Part shown: positions 1 through 10,880 of the stretch, piece after piece
Layout: the number at the start of each line of letters is the position of its first letter
How positions within the stretch are numbered: the stretch's first letter is position 1
Assembly (NCBI RefSeq): GCF_921293095.1
Contig: NW_025791658.1
Location: forward strand, 1,488,001-1,552,000
Source of the DNA: Ischnura elegans
Taxonomy: Eukaryota > Arthropoda > Insecta > Odonata > Coenagrionidae
Reading direction: 5' to 3'
DNA length: 64,000 nucleotides
Translations under genes and position numbers: made by a program
Notes under the pieces: generated by a model
What the model was told of the DNA's origin: nothing
The model's input: the letters and a program-made list of their open reading frames with translations, nothing else
Databases searched by the model: none

Positions 1-303
1 TTATGTTCGCTGAGGAACGATAATGGAGATAAGTTGACAGAAGGCTCCGGTAAAGCCAATTTATTAAATTCCTACTTCAAGGGCGTGTTCATCGAGCCCT
101 CTCATCGGAACTCATCGGAAACAGTTGACAATCTCTGCATACGAAAGATGCCGTCCACTGACGTTAGTGCGCACGTAATAGAAAATATATTGAAACCGCT
201 CAGTCCAAATAAATCACCTGGCGAAATCCCTTCTCACGTATACGAGAACTGTACAGAGAACTGGCCTCAGAAATTGCCCCTACTTGCCGTTAATACTCAG
301 TAA
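1..303 (+). pseudogene. jockey/CR1-type LINE reverse transcriptase, 5' piece
   Basis: An open frame from 34 to 303 reads as the segment just N-terminal to and entering the RT domain of a jockey/CR1-group LINE: KANLLNSYFKGVF, then LKPLSPNKSPGEIPSHVYENC, the usual LxxLxxxKSPGpDgIPs block. The normal Gly-Pro-Asp is already degraded. The frame is lost near 300 where a PLE fragment on the other strand begins. The same LINE resumes at about 966 and again at 4926, so this is the first of three pieces of one interrupted element. The element starts before the window. Confidence 0.75.
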
Positions 304-965
304 TTCCATCAAACAACACGTAATTACAAATAAGTCACATACGGGAGTATGCCGCGTGTCGTACTGGAGATTGCCCCGACGTTTCGCGACCGACTGCTAG
401 TCACTTTACAAGGGAATAATTTTGGGATTGGTTTATAGCTGCCTTTTTTCATATATTTCAGGTGGGAAGGGTGGGTGGAGGGTGTGGGGAGTTAGGACTG
501 GAGGGGGAAGATGACGAAATGTTGCGGATGACTGGGTTCCAAGTACAGCTGATTCTCAATCCTGTATCTCTATTATAGTTGTTTTTGTTCTTCTTTACTT
601 CTATGGCCTCGCGGATGAGTCGGGCTTTAAAATATTTCATCCTCGCGATAACTCTTGATTCTTCGAAGTCGATCGCATGTCCGGTTGCTTCGTGCTCCGC
701 TACGGCTGACTTTAAGAGTGACCCAGTCGAATGGCCCGCTTGTGCTCTTCTATACGAGTTTTGACCGTTCGTCCCGTTTCCCCGATGTATTTCTCCTCGC
801 ACGATCGGCTGGGGATTTCGTATACTCCTTCAATTTGAAGTGGCGTCCTATCCTTGGCATTTCCCAGAAGGTATCGTATTTGGGCGTGTGGTTTAAAAAT
901 GGCATCATTAATGTCAAATGTAGTATCAACTATAATACTATAGTGCATAATGTCAACACGTAGTA
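304..965 (-). mobile_element. Penelope-like element fragment inserted in the LINE
   Basis: The segment separates two parts of one jockey/CR1-type RT. Read on the minus strand it gives a GIY-YIG endonuclease (948 to 458) followed by a 3' tail near 412-375 with GTCGC-GAAAC-GTCGG, preceded by a stem that pairs GTGAC with GTCGC. That order, GIY-YIG then a hammerhead-like terminal region, is the known 3' organisation of PLEs. The core before the stem is degenerate (CTTGTAAA instead of CTGATGA). Boundaries are approximate and no clear target duplication was found. Confidence 0.65.
458..948 (-). pseudogene. GIY-YIG endonuclease domain of a Penelope-like retroelement (frameshifted)
   Basis: Two overlapping minus-strand frames (948-712 and 802-458) join into one GIY-YIG nuclease domain, so a frameshift lies in the overlap at about 715-790. 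Seen in the translation: GVYEIP followed by EEKYIGETGRT (the GIY...YIG pair), TRIEEHKRAI with the conserved Arg and His, the HSTGSLLKSAVAEHEATGHA region with the AxHxxxtgH pattern, and REAIEVKK carrying the catalytic Glu. In PLEs this domain follows the RT and nicks target DNA. The RT part is absent. The frameshift and missing RT make it non-functional. The tail after VIRNI is low-complexity Ser/Pro from G-rich DNA and probably not part of the protein. Confidence 0.75.
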
Positions 966-1482
966 TCTGATGACTGGAAAATTGCTGCGCTGTATGTAAC
1001 GCTAATATTCAAAATTGGAGACAAACAACAATCATCTAATTACAGACCGGTATCTTTAACGTCCATCTCACGCAAATTCCTTGAACACATCGTAGTCAGC
1101 TCAGTAATGATACACATACACGCGCAAAACTTTTTAACGAGAAATCAACATGGATTATTGGAAAAGCAGATCATGCGAAACCCAGTTAGCGATTATCGTC
1201 CACGATATTTTAGTCTCCGGAGAGGACAACATATCAGTAGACGAAATTTTTCTTGGTTTCAAAAAAGAATTTGATAAAGTGCCCCACGAAAAATTATCTA
1301 TTAAACTGAAATCTTTCGGACTAGGTGAAAATTTCATATCCTAGACATGACAACTTTTGAGCGGCCGCGTCCAAAGAGTAGTATTAGACGATGCAGTCTC
1401 CAACGAGATTAGAATCTTTTCTGGGGTCCCTCAGGGTAGTGTCATTGGCCCACTACTATTCCTTCTTTATATAAACGACATT
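966..1482 (+). pseudogene. jockey/CR1-type reverse transcriptase, middle piece
   Basis: This continues the LINE of 1-303. Across three frames it reads DDWKIAA, SSNYRPVSLTSIS.KFLEHIV, then from 1150 RSCETQLAIIVHDIL and DEIFLGFKKEFDKVPHEKL (the RT block with the first catalytic Asp region, D to G changed in FLDFKKAFD), and VPQGSVIGPLLFLLYINDI at about 1427-1482. At least two frameshifts and a stop at 1342 break it. The reading stops at INDI because an RTE element is inserted there. The next block (LRLFADDAIVY) reappears after 4926. Confidence 0.8.
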
Positions 1483-1493
1483 GATTGAGTAGT
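1483..1493. repeat. target-site duplication, left (gattgagtagt)
   Basis: The 11 bases gattgagtagt occur at 1483-1493 and again at 4915-4925, directly flanking the RTE element. Removing 1494-4925 rejoins the host LINE coding frame (INDI ... SKLRLFADD), which supports a true insertion. The right-hand copy abuts a (gat)n tail, so two or three bases of the duplication are ambiguous. Confidence 0.85.
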
Positions 1494-2049
1494 CTCGCGG
1501 CTGAGATTAAAGCCACCGAGTGCGCCCACCGGGTTGCGGATGGTGGGTCGACCTTTAGATATAGAGGTTAGCTGCGAGATAAGCGAGTTCTCTCGTCGAA
1601 TAAGCAGTCGTGGACAAAAAGCGGCGGTATTCTGATGGGGTATTGGGCTACCCTTGGGTAAGGTAGACCATTTAAAAGATAGCAAAACCTGTGAAGATAC
1701 CGTGACTTGGCGACTGCGGGCCGCCAATAATTATGCCTCTCATCACCCGGGGGAGAGGGCAGCAGCTCTTCTTCACAAGTGCGAAGGTGGAGACCATACT
1801 GGTCCGTACAGCGACACACATTCCACTTCGGGCGAGGTAACATTTACTTTAACGGCTGTAGTACTGCGATGTGGAAGGCAAGGGGAAACCACCACATTAT
1901 CATCCCGAGGAGTCACAGCTACTCCACTCAATTTATATAATGACATGATGGAATTCTCTCGGGTAAAATATTCCGGAGGTAAACTAGTCCCCCATTCGGA
2001 TCTCCGGGCGGGGACTACTCGAGAGGGTACATCGGTCAAACGAGATAAA

Positions 2050-2942
2050 ATGTTACGGATAGGAACATGGAACGTCAGATCACTTCGTACCTGCGGTAAG
2101 CTAGAGAACTTGAAGGTGGAGATGCGAAGAATGAACCTCGATGTATTAGGCATCAGCGAAATGAAGTGGCCCCAGGAAGGAGACTTTTGGAGTGGAAGCT
2201 ACAGAATGATACACACGGGACCGCTAAATGGTAATGCTGGAGTAGGCATAATGCTTAGAAAGGGCGCCGGGATGCGTGTTAAAAGCTACCTGCAGTTTAA
2301 TGAAAGGATAAAAATGGTGAAGATAGATACTAAACCCGTAGCTACTGTAGTGGTACAGGTTTACATCCCTACGTCAGATTATGAAGACGAAGAAGTAGAA
2401 GATGTCTACCAAGATATAGCGGAAGTTATCAAGCAGGTAAGAGGGGAAGAAAATCTTATTATTTTAGGTGACTGGAAAACCGTCGTCGGCGAAGGCTAAG
2501 ACGGAGTAATAACTGGGAAATATGTGTTGGGTAACCGAAATGAAAGAGGAGAAAGGCTACTTGAATTCTGCTCGGAGCACAGGCTAGTGGTTGCCAACAC
2601 TTGAATCAAAAATCCCCTGCGAAGAAGATACACGTGGAAGATGCCAGGAGACCGTAGAAGATTCCAAATCGACCACATTCTAGTGAAACAAAGATTCAGG
2701 AACCAGGTGAAGGACTGCAAAAGCTATCCAGGGGCAGATATCGATAGTGATCATAACCTAGTTATGATGAAATGCCACCTTAAATTTAAAAAGTTGAAGA
2801 AAGCCGTGAAAAACATATGGCAGGTTGAAAAATTGAGGGAGGTTCAGCATCAACTGGCTTTTAAAGAGGCTGCAGAAAATAAAATAGGGGAGGATACGAC
2901 CAACAAACCAATGGAAGAGAGTTGAAAAACCATTAGAAGTGG
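2050..2942 (+). pseudogene. RTE endonuclease (EEP fold), copy 1, broken
   Basis: Endonuclease/exonuclease/phosphatase domain that nicks target DNA for target-primed reverse transcription. Seen: RIGTWNVRSLRTCGKLENL at the N-terminus, LGISEMKWP, NAGVGIMLRKGAGMRV, LIILGDW, then after the stop RRRFQIDHILVKQRF and DSDHNLVMMKC. The catalytic GDWN is changed to GDWK, the Asp-His pair at the end is retained. In-frame stops at 2497-2499, in ANT-stop-IKNP (near 2602) and at 2923 kill it. The start is chosen at the MLRIG methionine. An open frame continues upstream to 1654, but that leader has no recognised domain. The copy at 9954 is intact across this domain. Confidence 0.85.
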
Positions 2943-2993
2943 TCTGCATGCGGCAGCTGAGGAAGTTCTCGGTAAAAGAAGAGTCGTTATGAA

Positions 2994-4882
2994 AAAACCA
3001 TGGATCACGCAGGAAGTATTAGATCTCATTGAAGAAAGAAGAAAATACAAGGCTGCGAAAACATGAGAAGGACAGAATCGTTACGAAAGAATAAGGAACG
3101 AAATATGTCGTAAAACGCGGAAGGCTAGAGAAACGTGGATGAAAAGCATTTGCGAATACGTGCAAAACAATCTTAAACATGGAAAAGTAGAGGCCGCTTA
3201 TAGGATAGTGAGGAACCACTTTAAGGAAAGGGGCGTAAGATGTAATACCCTTAGGGACAAAAACGGAGAACTATTGATTGAAAACGAAGAAAAAGGGAAG
3301 AGATGGAAGGAATATCTGGAAGATTTGTACAATGGAAGCAGCCTCAGAAGGAATGCTATCGAAAACGAGAGGGAAGTGGATGCCGATGACATGGGAGCCC
3401 CAATTTTAATATCGGAATTTGATGCGGCTGTAAGAGACCTCAGGATAAATAAAGCGTCTGGCATATGACATTCCTGCAGAACTGATCAAAAATTCAGGAG
3501 AGAAGACGTTGAACCAGCTATATAAAATCATTAGTGAAATGTATACGACAGGTGAGATACCAAAGGATTTCGAGAGGAACATTATAATCCCTATTCCTAA
3601 GAAGAAAAGAGCGGAGAAGTGCGAAGATTTTAGGACCATAAGCCTTACTACACATGCATCAAAGATACTGACAAGGATCATCTATAGAAGAATAGAACGA
3701 AAAGCAGAAGAGTACTTGGATGAGGACCAATTTGGATTCAGAAAAAACAAAGGCACAAGGGAAGCAATATTGGCCCTAAGACTGCTCATAGAAAAGAGAA
3801 TGGAAAAGAACAAGCCAACATTCGATGCGTTTGTGGACTTAGAGAAAGCATTTGACAACGTGGATTGGAGCACAATGCTTGGAATTCTAAAGGAAATTGG
3901 GGTTCTTTATAATGACAGAAGAATCATCCACAGTTTATACAAAAACCAAATAGCCGTGATAAAATCAGGGCCTAGCTGTGAAGAAGCAAGAATTAAGAAA
4001 GGAGTGCGACAAGGCTGTACATTGTCACCCGTAATTTTCAACGTTTACATCGAAAAAGCCATTAATGAAATCAAAGAAAAGGAATTGAGAGTGAATATCC
4101 ATGGAGAAAAAATTAGCATGCTAAGATTTGCCGAAGACATAGCCGTTATAGCAGAAACAGAGAAGGATTTAAAAAATATTCTGGTTAATATGGGTAGGGT
4201 AATGAGTAGATATCAACTGAAAATAAGCACGAAGAAAACCAAGATCTTAGTATGCAGCAGAAGAGAAGAAGTCAAGACCAACATTAAAATAGGGAGGCAA
4301 AAACTGATAGAGGTGGATGAATTCTGTTATTTGGGAAGCAAGATAACTAGTGACGGGAGTAGCAAGAAAGAAATTATCAGCAGAATAGCCCAGGCAAAGA
4401 GAGCATTCCACCAAAAGAGAGACCTGCTTACAGCGGGAAACTTAAATATGGAAGTAAAGAAACAATTTATAAGAACCTACATCTGGAGTATGCTCCTAAA
4501 CGGAAGTGAGGCATGGACAATGACCGCAGCGGAGAAAGTAAGGATAGAGGCCTTTGAAATGTGGTGCTACAGAAGAATGATGAAAATCAAATGGATCGAC
4601 CGAGTTAGTAACGAGGAAGTTCTAAGAAGGGTAGGAGAGAAGAGAAGCCTCATGAAAACCTTAATAAGATGACGGAACAACCTTACAGGCCACATCTTGA
4701 GACATGATGGCCTGATGAAGACAATCGTCGAAGGATAAGTGGAAGGCAAGAATGGAAAAGGAAGACCCCGAACAAAATATATGGAGCAAGTAAAGAGAGA
4801 TGTGAAAGAGAAGAAATACGTAGGTGTGAAAAGATTAGCTGATAGGAGAACTGAGTGGAGAGCTGCGTCATACCAATCCTAG
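2994..4882 (+). pseudogene. RTE reverse transcriptase, copy 1, broken
   Basis: RT and C-terminal region, in one frame to 3467 (stop at 3064) and then a +1 frame from 3471 to 4882. Motifs: NKASG before the frameshift, IIPIPKKKRAEKCEDFRTISL, DEDQFGFRKNKGTREAI, FVDLEKAFDNVDW (first catalytic Asp), GVRQGCTLSP, and LRFAEDIAVIA at 4121-4150, where the FADD box has become FAED. The C-terminus has LGSKITSDG, EAWTMTAAEK and the RRMMKIKWIDR region. A further stop occurs at 4670 (TLIR-stop) and one in the VEG-stop-VEG region at 4736. The FADD change alone would abolish polymerase activity. Confidence 0.87.
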
Positions 4883-4914
4883 GATTGTTGACCAGTGATG
4901 ACGATGATGATGAT

Positions 4915-4925
4915 GATTGAGTAGT
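4915..4925. repeat. target-site duplication, right (gattgagtagt)
   Basis: Right-hand copy of the 11-bp direct repeat that brackets the RTE insertion (see 1483-1493). It follows a (gat)n tail. The jockey-type RT resumes immediately after it. Confidence 0.85.
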
Positions 4926-5700
4926 ACACAGTAAGCTACGATTATTTGCAGACGACGCCATAGTTTACAGGGAAATCCGTTGCAGTAAAGATAGGGATGA
5001 ACTAACGAACGACCTTGCTGCTATCCAAGCGAATGAATATCCAAGGTAATGAATTTCTGGAAAAACAATAACTCCCCACGTCACAGCTATATCATCCAAT
5101 TAGAGACCGTTGACTCCGTGAAGTATCTAGGAGTTAGACTCAATTATGAACTATCATGGAAGAAACATATTCGGGAAATCACAGGTCAAGCTAATCGTAA
5201 AATCGGTTTTGTTAAAAGAATATTAGGAAAGTGCGAAAAAAAAAGTGAGAGAAATTAGCTACTTTTCCCTCGTTAGACCCATCTAGAATACGCTGCCAGT
5301 GACCGTCATGAAAAAGGCTTAAAAACAGAGTTAGAACGCTTTAAAAGAAGAGATGCCAGGTACGAGAGAACTCTTTACGATAGTCTTGTCAGTGTAACGG
5401 ACCTCGTAGATAAACGCGGATGGGTACCTCTATCAGACTGTAGATTGAAAAATAGACGAAACCTTTTAGTTATAATTCAAGGGCAGTGTCTTTTCGGACG
5501 GAGTTAACCACATGTTACGTACGCCAACTTACCACGTTAGATCAGACCATGTAAATAAATTAATAAAGATAGATTGTTGAGCAGGCAGATTCAGAATGTC
5601 TTTCTTTCCACGATCAATAAGAGATTATAACGGCAGCGCTAGAACTCACAAATAGATTAGATGACTTGTAATGTAGCCCACTAACGTATGTAACCCTTAA
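4926..5700 (+). pseudogene. jockey/CR1-type LINE, 3' piece
   Basis: Third piece of the LINE begun at 1. It opens with the catalytic box (SKLRLFADDAIVYREI, 4930-4975) and continues ELTNDLAAIQ, then from about 5049 MNFWKNNNS and YLGVRLNYELSWKKHIREI, RKIGFVKRILGKCE, then VRPHLEYAAS-like and RFKRRDARYERTLYDSL. The end reads FFPRSIRDYNG, the usual C-terminus of these elements (about 5597-5630). Several frameshifts and stops break it. A second copy is at 12817-13260 (with an internal deletion) and a solitary 3' fragment at 28080-28400. Confidence 0.8.
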
Positions 5701-6975
5701 TGCATGTTTCTGAATTTTATTTCTTTTTCTAACAGCACGTGGCAGTAAGATTTTTAAAATCAAGTTTAACGTTTTTTGGATCGTGTGGTGTAGTGATGGC
5801 ATAAACGACTCTTTTTCTAGAGCTGCCTCACGGCTCACAGCTCACTCCAGAGAGCCGCTCACACAGAGCTACTCGGCAAAGCGCTTCTGGACAACTCAGT
5901 GCGAAGGGCTTGAGTATCTACTAGATACATAATATGTGATATTGACGTTATTATTGATATTTAATATACATTTTATATGTACTTTCATTACTAACATTCT
6001 ACGGAAGACAACAGTAACAATCAATTTTCAATTAACTACTGGTTTCGAAGTTAGCAGAGGTTTGCGTTGTTTACGACACCTCCGTTAAGTTTAGAGGTAT
6101 AAACAATTTGTTTTCGGAAAACTGCTAATAATAGATTTGGCGTTTTTATATCAAAATTGCAAGTTATAGAAACGAAAACTACGGGAATTCCAAGCGCTTA
6201 AATTTGGGCAACTTGATTTTACGCGCAAAAAATGAGTACTTTTTCGAGAAACAATTAAGTACAGGAAATACTATTGAGCCGTAGTTTTTTAAAAGTACAT
6301 GATACAACGTAGAAATAAATTCTCTTTCGTATTCTTTTTGTTGCATTGAAATTGATTGCTTCGTTTAGACGCTAGACCTCCTCAAACTCGGGTATGTTGG
6401 TTTTTTTAGAGTAGGTGGTCTTGTCACAGCACACTCCAGAGAGCCTCTCGCTCAGTGTGACTCAGCAAAGCGCTTCTGGGTGGAGGGGAGGGGGAAGAGG
6501 GGAGTGGAAGAATGGGGAAGAGGGGAAGGTGGTGATTGGGGGGGGGGGGGGATTTATGAGCGAACATTTAAAATTCAACATTTCCTAGATCAAAATTTGA
6601 AAATTTGTATTCAAATCAATCACGTATTGCATAGTTACAACGTTTGACAAGTGATATAGCTCAGGAACCATTTCTGCCGATGCGTGATATCTTTCATGGA
6701 AGACGGAAAATGTATTCCGTCTCCCCCTCTTAGAGATGACGACAATTAAAAAAAACTCCGAAACTACGTATCGTGTTAACGATTCACAATTAATTCCCTC
6801 GATTAATCTTAGTTGTTTGTATTAAGACATTTTCATTTTTGTCTCGTAATATTTTCATAAATATTCCGTTGCCGAAAACTTTTACATGAGCATCTACCAC
6901 CATTTTTATTTCACGATGCATGGGACATGCAGGAGAGAGAATTACGATAAGGGTCATGTTTAGAGATTCTCTTGA
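5700..6975. other. unrecognised sequence, shared with 13260-14582
   Basis: No coding frame is recognised. The block is duplicated at 13260-14582. It contains an internal direct repeat: a motif with ctccagagagcc and cggcaaagcgcttctgg at about 5846-5890 recurs at about 6430-6480. A purine-rich stretch with a run of g's sits at 6480-6552. It may be the 3' untranslated region or downstream flank of the LINE, or another degraded element. Confidence 0.4.
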
Positions 6976-6983
6976 GTAATACC

Positions 6984-7245
6984 CAGTGGCGTAGACAGGA
7001 ATTTATTTCGGGGGGGGGGGTCCAAAACCAGGGGGGAAAGTTTTTGAAAAACGCGGTACTAAGTAGAGGGTTTTAAACTAATATTAACACTTTTCGTAAT
7101 CGAAAAAACTTCGTTTGTTAAGGAAATATGTTGTATATTCATGATTTTTTAATACTTTGTTTTCTTTTATGTAGGAAAATAATTTGGTTTTCATATTTCG
7201 GGGGGGCTCGGGGGGTCCGGATCCCCCCCTCTGACTACGCCAATG
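6984..7245. mobile_element. hAT MITE, G/C-tract family
   Basis: Begins CAGTGGCGTAG and ends CTACGCCAATG, imperfect terminal inverted repeats, flanked by the perfect 8-bp duplication gtaatacc (6976-6983 and 7246-7253). An 8-bp duplication with CAGTG/CACTG-type ends is diagnostic of hAT transposons. A g-run near the left end and a c-run near the right end can pair. No transposase. Its counterpart in the second copy of the segment is 14591-14841. Confidence 0.85.
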
Positions 7246-7352
7246 GTAATACCCTGAAAATGAATCGGGAGAATCTATCTTCCAAGCGGCGTGAAAAGGT
7301 GACCAGTAGGCCACCCGCGAAAAGTGCCATGTGCTCCCTCTGACCCTCCTAA

Positions 7353-7509
7353 AGGCCTGTTTACAAGATACATTAACACGTACGAGATAATGTACGTTTG
7401 CGTGAATGATTGTTGTGGACCGGAACGGAACATGTACGAATGCATGAACCAAATTAGAACAGGTTCTATTTTCCGTTCATGCATTCGCACAAGTTGGGTG
7501 GTTTACACG
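7353..7509. mobile_element. PIF/Harbinger-like MITE, right end lost
   Basis: Starts AGGCCTGTTTACA after TAA (7350-7352). The complete version at 14949-15184 has both ends and TAA duplications. This copy is cut at 7509, where a different terminus (cagtggcggctcg) begins. Confidence 0.65.
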
Positions 7510-9397
7510 CAGTGGCGGCTCGTGAGTCAAATGCTGGGGGGTGGAGGGGCGCACTCCACCGGGGGGTCATAATTTTTAATATTTCGTGTATTTCATTAAG
7601 TTTTTACGGCAATCTAGGAATAAAATTTTGTGATGCCATATGTTCCGTTTTTTCAACAAAAATACCTAGTTTTCCTAATAAAGCTTGATTAAAAAATACT
7701 AAATGCAGTAGACTCTCGGTCATACGGATCGGCTTGGTCCGGACTCTCGATTATACTGATCAATGATCTTGAAGGATAAAAATATACTTGCTGCGATATT
7801 TTGCAAACACAAACGAACATACGTAACTTTAGGTTTTAGCGCCTACATTCTTCGTGCGGATATGCCCGCGATACACTTATGTTGTTCGTTTTGCATTCAT
7901 AATGCGTTATTTGTCAAATCTATACAACATTTGCGATGATTTAGGTAGCAATGACACTTGTAACACCTGAGGAGGGAGGGGAGTGTCACTGACTTCCACT
8001 AGGCAACAAACACTACCAGAATGCGCGCGCTTTGCTATTGCAGATGTAAACTTTGATCGCGGTGTTCGCGTTGCTTCTTGAATACAGTATGATTTAAAAT
8101 CAATAATTAAACATTTCTCACACATTTTTAACAAAATCTGAAATACTCATATGCCTTTAGTTACATTGCAGAAGTCCATCCTTCTTTCCTTTTGTCCAGC
8201 AAAGTGATCAATTACACGTGCGTCGAAATCAGCGCCGGACGACAATTTCTTTCCAATTGAACACATGGCAAGGGCACTAGTCTATAAATAAACAAGGGAC
8301 GACACGAAAATGGGCCGACGAAAAATACGACCAAAAAGAACAAGGTGCCTGGATAAAGAATTGGGGACAAGTTTTCCCTATATTTCCCTAAAACAAAAAC
8401 GAGCACTGTTGATTAATTCAAAATTGTCTTCTTGAATGTACACACAGCACTAAGAAACTTCTTAATCGGCAATTACGCACAGTTAACTCCTCGAAAATGA
8501 TGTCTGAACTCATTTCACTCCGTTCTTTCCGAGAGTCTTGCCGTTACTATAAGGACATTAAGGACGACTCAAGGGAGATAGAATTCGTGGTCCACTAATG
8601 CTGATTCAGCTGTTGTGAGGGACGAATTTAAGGTCAGCAAAGGCATTCAAGCAAACAAAAGACGTCACGGACCATCTCCTCGATTCATATGTGGTAAACA
8701 TACGAAACGCCAACGGGTCGCACTTGGAATAACCATGTCTTCATAATCATTGCCATGATATAATAGAATATAAATTCTATATCTTAAAAGAAGACGACTC
8801 TGAACCACAGATAGGAGCTGTAAGGATCTCCGCACCATGATATAAACTCTTCGAAGCCAATTAAATCAGACCCAAGTGGACATTTTCCGTCAGACAGCTA
8901 CCGCTCTGCCGCTGAGGAATTAGGTGAACATGAAATAATAGAACAAGGAAGGCTAGAAAAATGATGAACCTACACACAAAAGGTGCATTGTACGCGGCAC
9001 TTCTTGACATTCATTTAATGACTCTATTTAAAGTCACGTTTTACGGGTTATATCATGTTCAATCCTTCACCCTATCACGCACGTACCTATTTCTACGCTA
9101 TTTCTTAAATTATAAATCAGTGGGGAATGTTAACTGATTTTTCCTAATACTACAGGTCTTTTGATAAATTTATATGAAAAATAGGTACCGCATTTCTAAT
9201 CATCGGGAAGATATGAATACATTGTTAAAGCCTAAATATAATAATATTAGTTTCCCCAAGGTTCTTGAAATTCGTAATCATGACAGAACTGTGGCAAATA
9301 TTCGAGAATAGTTTTCCTACGTCAATACGGCCTTTAACTGGTTGGATTTTATGTGTTCCGGAATTCAAACACCAAAAAACGCTAGCATAATGGGATA
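7510..9397. other. no gene recognised; MITE termini only
   Basis: A hAT-like left terminus cagtggcggctcgtgag starts at about 7510 and a pogo-like terminus cagtagactctcgg at about 7706, neither with a right end that I can find. The rest has no coding frame that resembles a known protein, and stop codons are frequent in every frame. It separates the two copies of the duplicated segment. Confidence 0.4.
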
Positions 9398-9953
9398 CTC
9401 GCGGCTGAGCTTAAAGCCACCGAGTGCGTCCACCGGGTTGCGGATGGTGGGTCGACCTTTAGATATAGAGGTTAGCTGCGAGATAAGAGAGTTCTCTCGT
9501 CGAATAAGCAGTCGTGGAAAAAAAGCGGCGGTATTCTGAGGGGGTATTGGGCTACCCTTGGGTAAGGTAGACCATTTAAAAGATACCTAAACCTGTGAAG
9601 ATACCGTGACTTGGCGACTGGGGGCCGCCAATAATTATGCCTCTCATCACCCGGGGGAGAGGGCAGCAGCTCTTCTTCACATGTGCGAAGGTGGAGACCA
9701 TACTGGTCGGTACAGCGACACACATTCCACTACGGGCGTGGTAACATTTACTTTAACGGCTGTAGTACTGCGATGTGGAAGGCAAGGGGAAACCACCACA
9801 TTATCATCCCGAGGAGTCACAGCTACTCCACTCAATTTATATAATGACATGATGGAATTCTCTCGGGTAAAATATTCCGGAGGTAAACTAGTCCCCCATT
9901 CGGATCTCCAGGCGGGGACTACTCGAGAGGGTACATCGGTCAAACGAGATAGA

Positions 9954-10880
9954 ATGTTACGGATAGGAACATGGAACGTCAGATCACTTCGTACATGCGG
10001 TAAGCTAGAGAACTTGAAGGTGGAGATGCAAAGAATGAACCTCGATGTATTAGGCATCAGCGAAATGAAGTGGCCCCAGGAAGGAGACTTTTGGAGTGGA
10101 AGCTACAGAATGATACACACGGGATCGCTAAATGGTAATGCTGGAGTAGGCATAATGCTTAGAAAGAGCGCCGGGATGCGTGTTAAAAGCTACCTGCAGT
10201 TTAATGAAAGGATAGTAATGGTGAAGATAGATACTAAACCCGTAGCTACTGTAGTGGTACAGGTTTACATGCCTACATCAGATTATGAAGACGAAGAAGT
10301 AGAAGATGTCTACCAAGATATAGCGGAAGTTATCAAGCAGGTAAGAGGGGAAGAAAATCTTATTATTTTAGGGGACTGGAACGCTGTCGTCGGCGAAGGT
10401 CAAGACGGAATAATAACTGGGAAATATGGGTTGGGTAACCGAAATGAAAGAGGAGAAAGGCTACTTGAATTCTGCTCGGAGCACAGGCTAGTGGTTGCCA
10501 ACACTTTATTCAAAAATCCCCTGCGAAGAAGATACACGTGGAAGATGCCAGGAGACCGTAGAAGATTCCAAATCGACTACATTCTAGTAAAACAAAGATT
10601 CAGGAACCAGGTGAAGGACTGCAAAAGCTATCCAGGGGCAGATATCGATAGTGACCATAGCCTAGTTATGATGAAATGCCGCCTTAAATTTAAAAAGTTG
10701 AAGAAAGCCGTGAAAAACATATGGCAGGTTGAAAAATTGAGGGAGGTTCAGCATCAACTGGCTTTTAAAGAGGCTGTAGAAAATAAAATAGGGGAGGATC
10801 CGACCAACAAACCAATGGAAGAGAGTTGGAAAACCATTAGAAGTGGTCTGCAGGTGGCAGCTGAGGAAGTTCTTGGTTAA
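9954..10880 (+). pseudogene. RTE endonuclease, copy 2, domain intact
   Basis: A continuous frame covers the complete EEP endonuclease: RIGTWNVRSLRTCGKLENL, LGISEMKWP, LIILGDWNAVVGEG with the catalytic GDWN, RRRYTWKMPGDRRRFQIDYI, and the terminal DSDHSLVMMKCRL Asp-His pair. All expected catalytic positions are present. The frame is open from 9606, but the first 116 codons match no domain I know, so the methionine before LRIGTWNV is preferred. A stop at 10878-10880 replaces the Lys codon that joins it to the RT in copy 1 (LGKRRVV), so the single polyprotein is truncated here. Confidence 0.85.

Larger units (their letters stand above)
1494..4914 (+). mobile_element. RTE-type LINE, near full length, copy 1
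   Basis: A 3.4-kb non-LTR retrotransposon with an apurinic-type endonuclease (from 2050) and reverse transcriptase (to 4882), ending in a short (gat)n-rich tail (about 4898-4914). The microsatellite-like tail and the CFDP2/BovB-like endonuclease-RT sequence place it in the RTE group. It starts at ctcgcggctgag and is flanked by an 11-bp target duplication. Stops at 2497, 2602, 2923 and 3064 and a frameshift near 3467 inactivate it. A second copy lies at 9398-12816, and a 5'-truncated minus-strand relative at 39212-39509. Confidence 0.88.
1494..7509 (+). repeat. duplicated segment, copy 1 (partner 9398-15102)
   Basis: About 6 kb is shared with 9398-15102 in the same orientation: the RTE element, the 3' part of the interrupted jockey LINE, 1.3 kb of unrecognised sequence, a hAT MITE and the left part of a PIF-type MITE. 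Similarity begins exactly at the RTE 5' end in both and stops here at 7509, where another element terminus (cagtggcggctcg) takes over. The copies differ by scattered substitutions and by about 330 bp (5333-5662) present only in this copy. Confidence 0.85.

Noticed and set aside
8870..8925. tRNA-like sequence (minus strand, agcggcagagcggtagctg)
   Set aside because: It resembles an A-box and D-arm only. No matching acceptor stem or B-box at the right distance.
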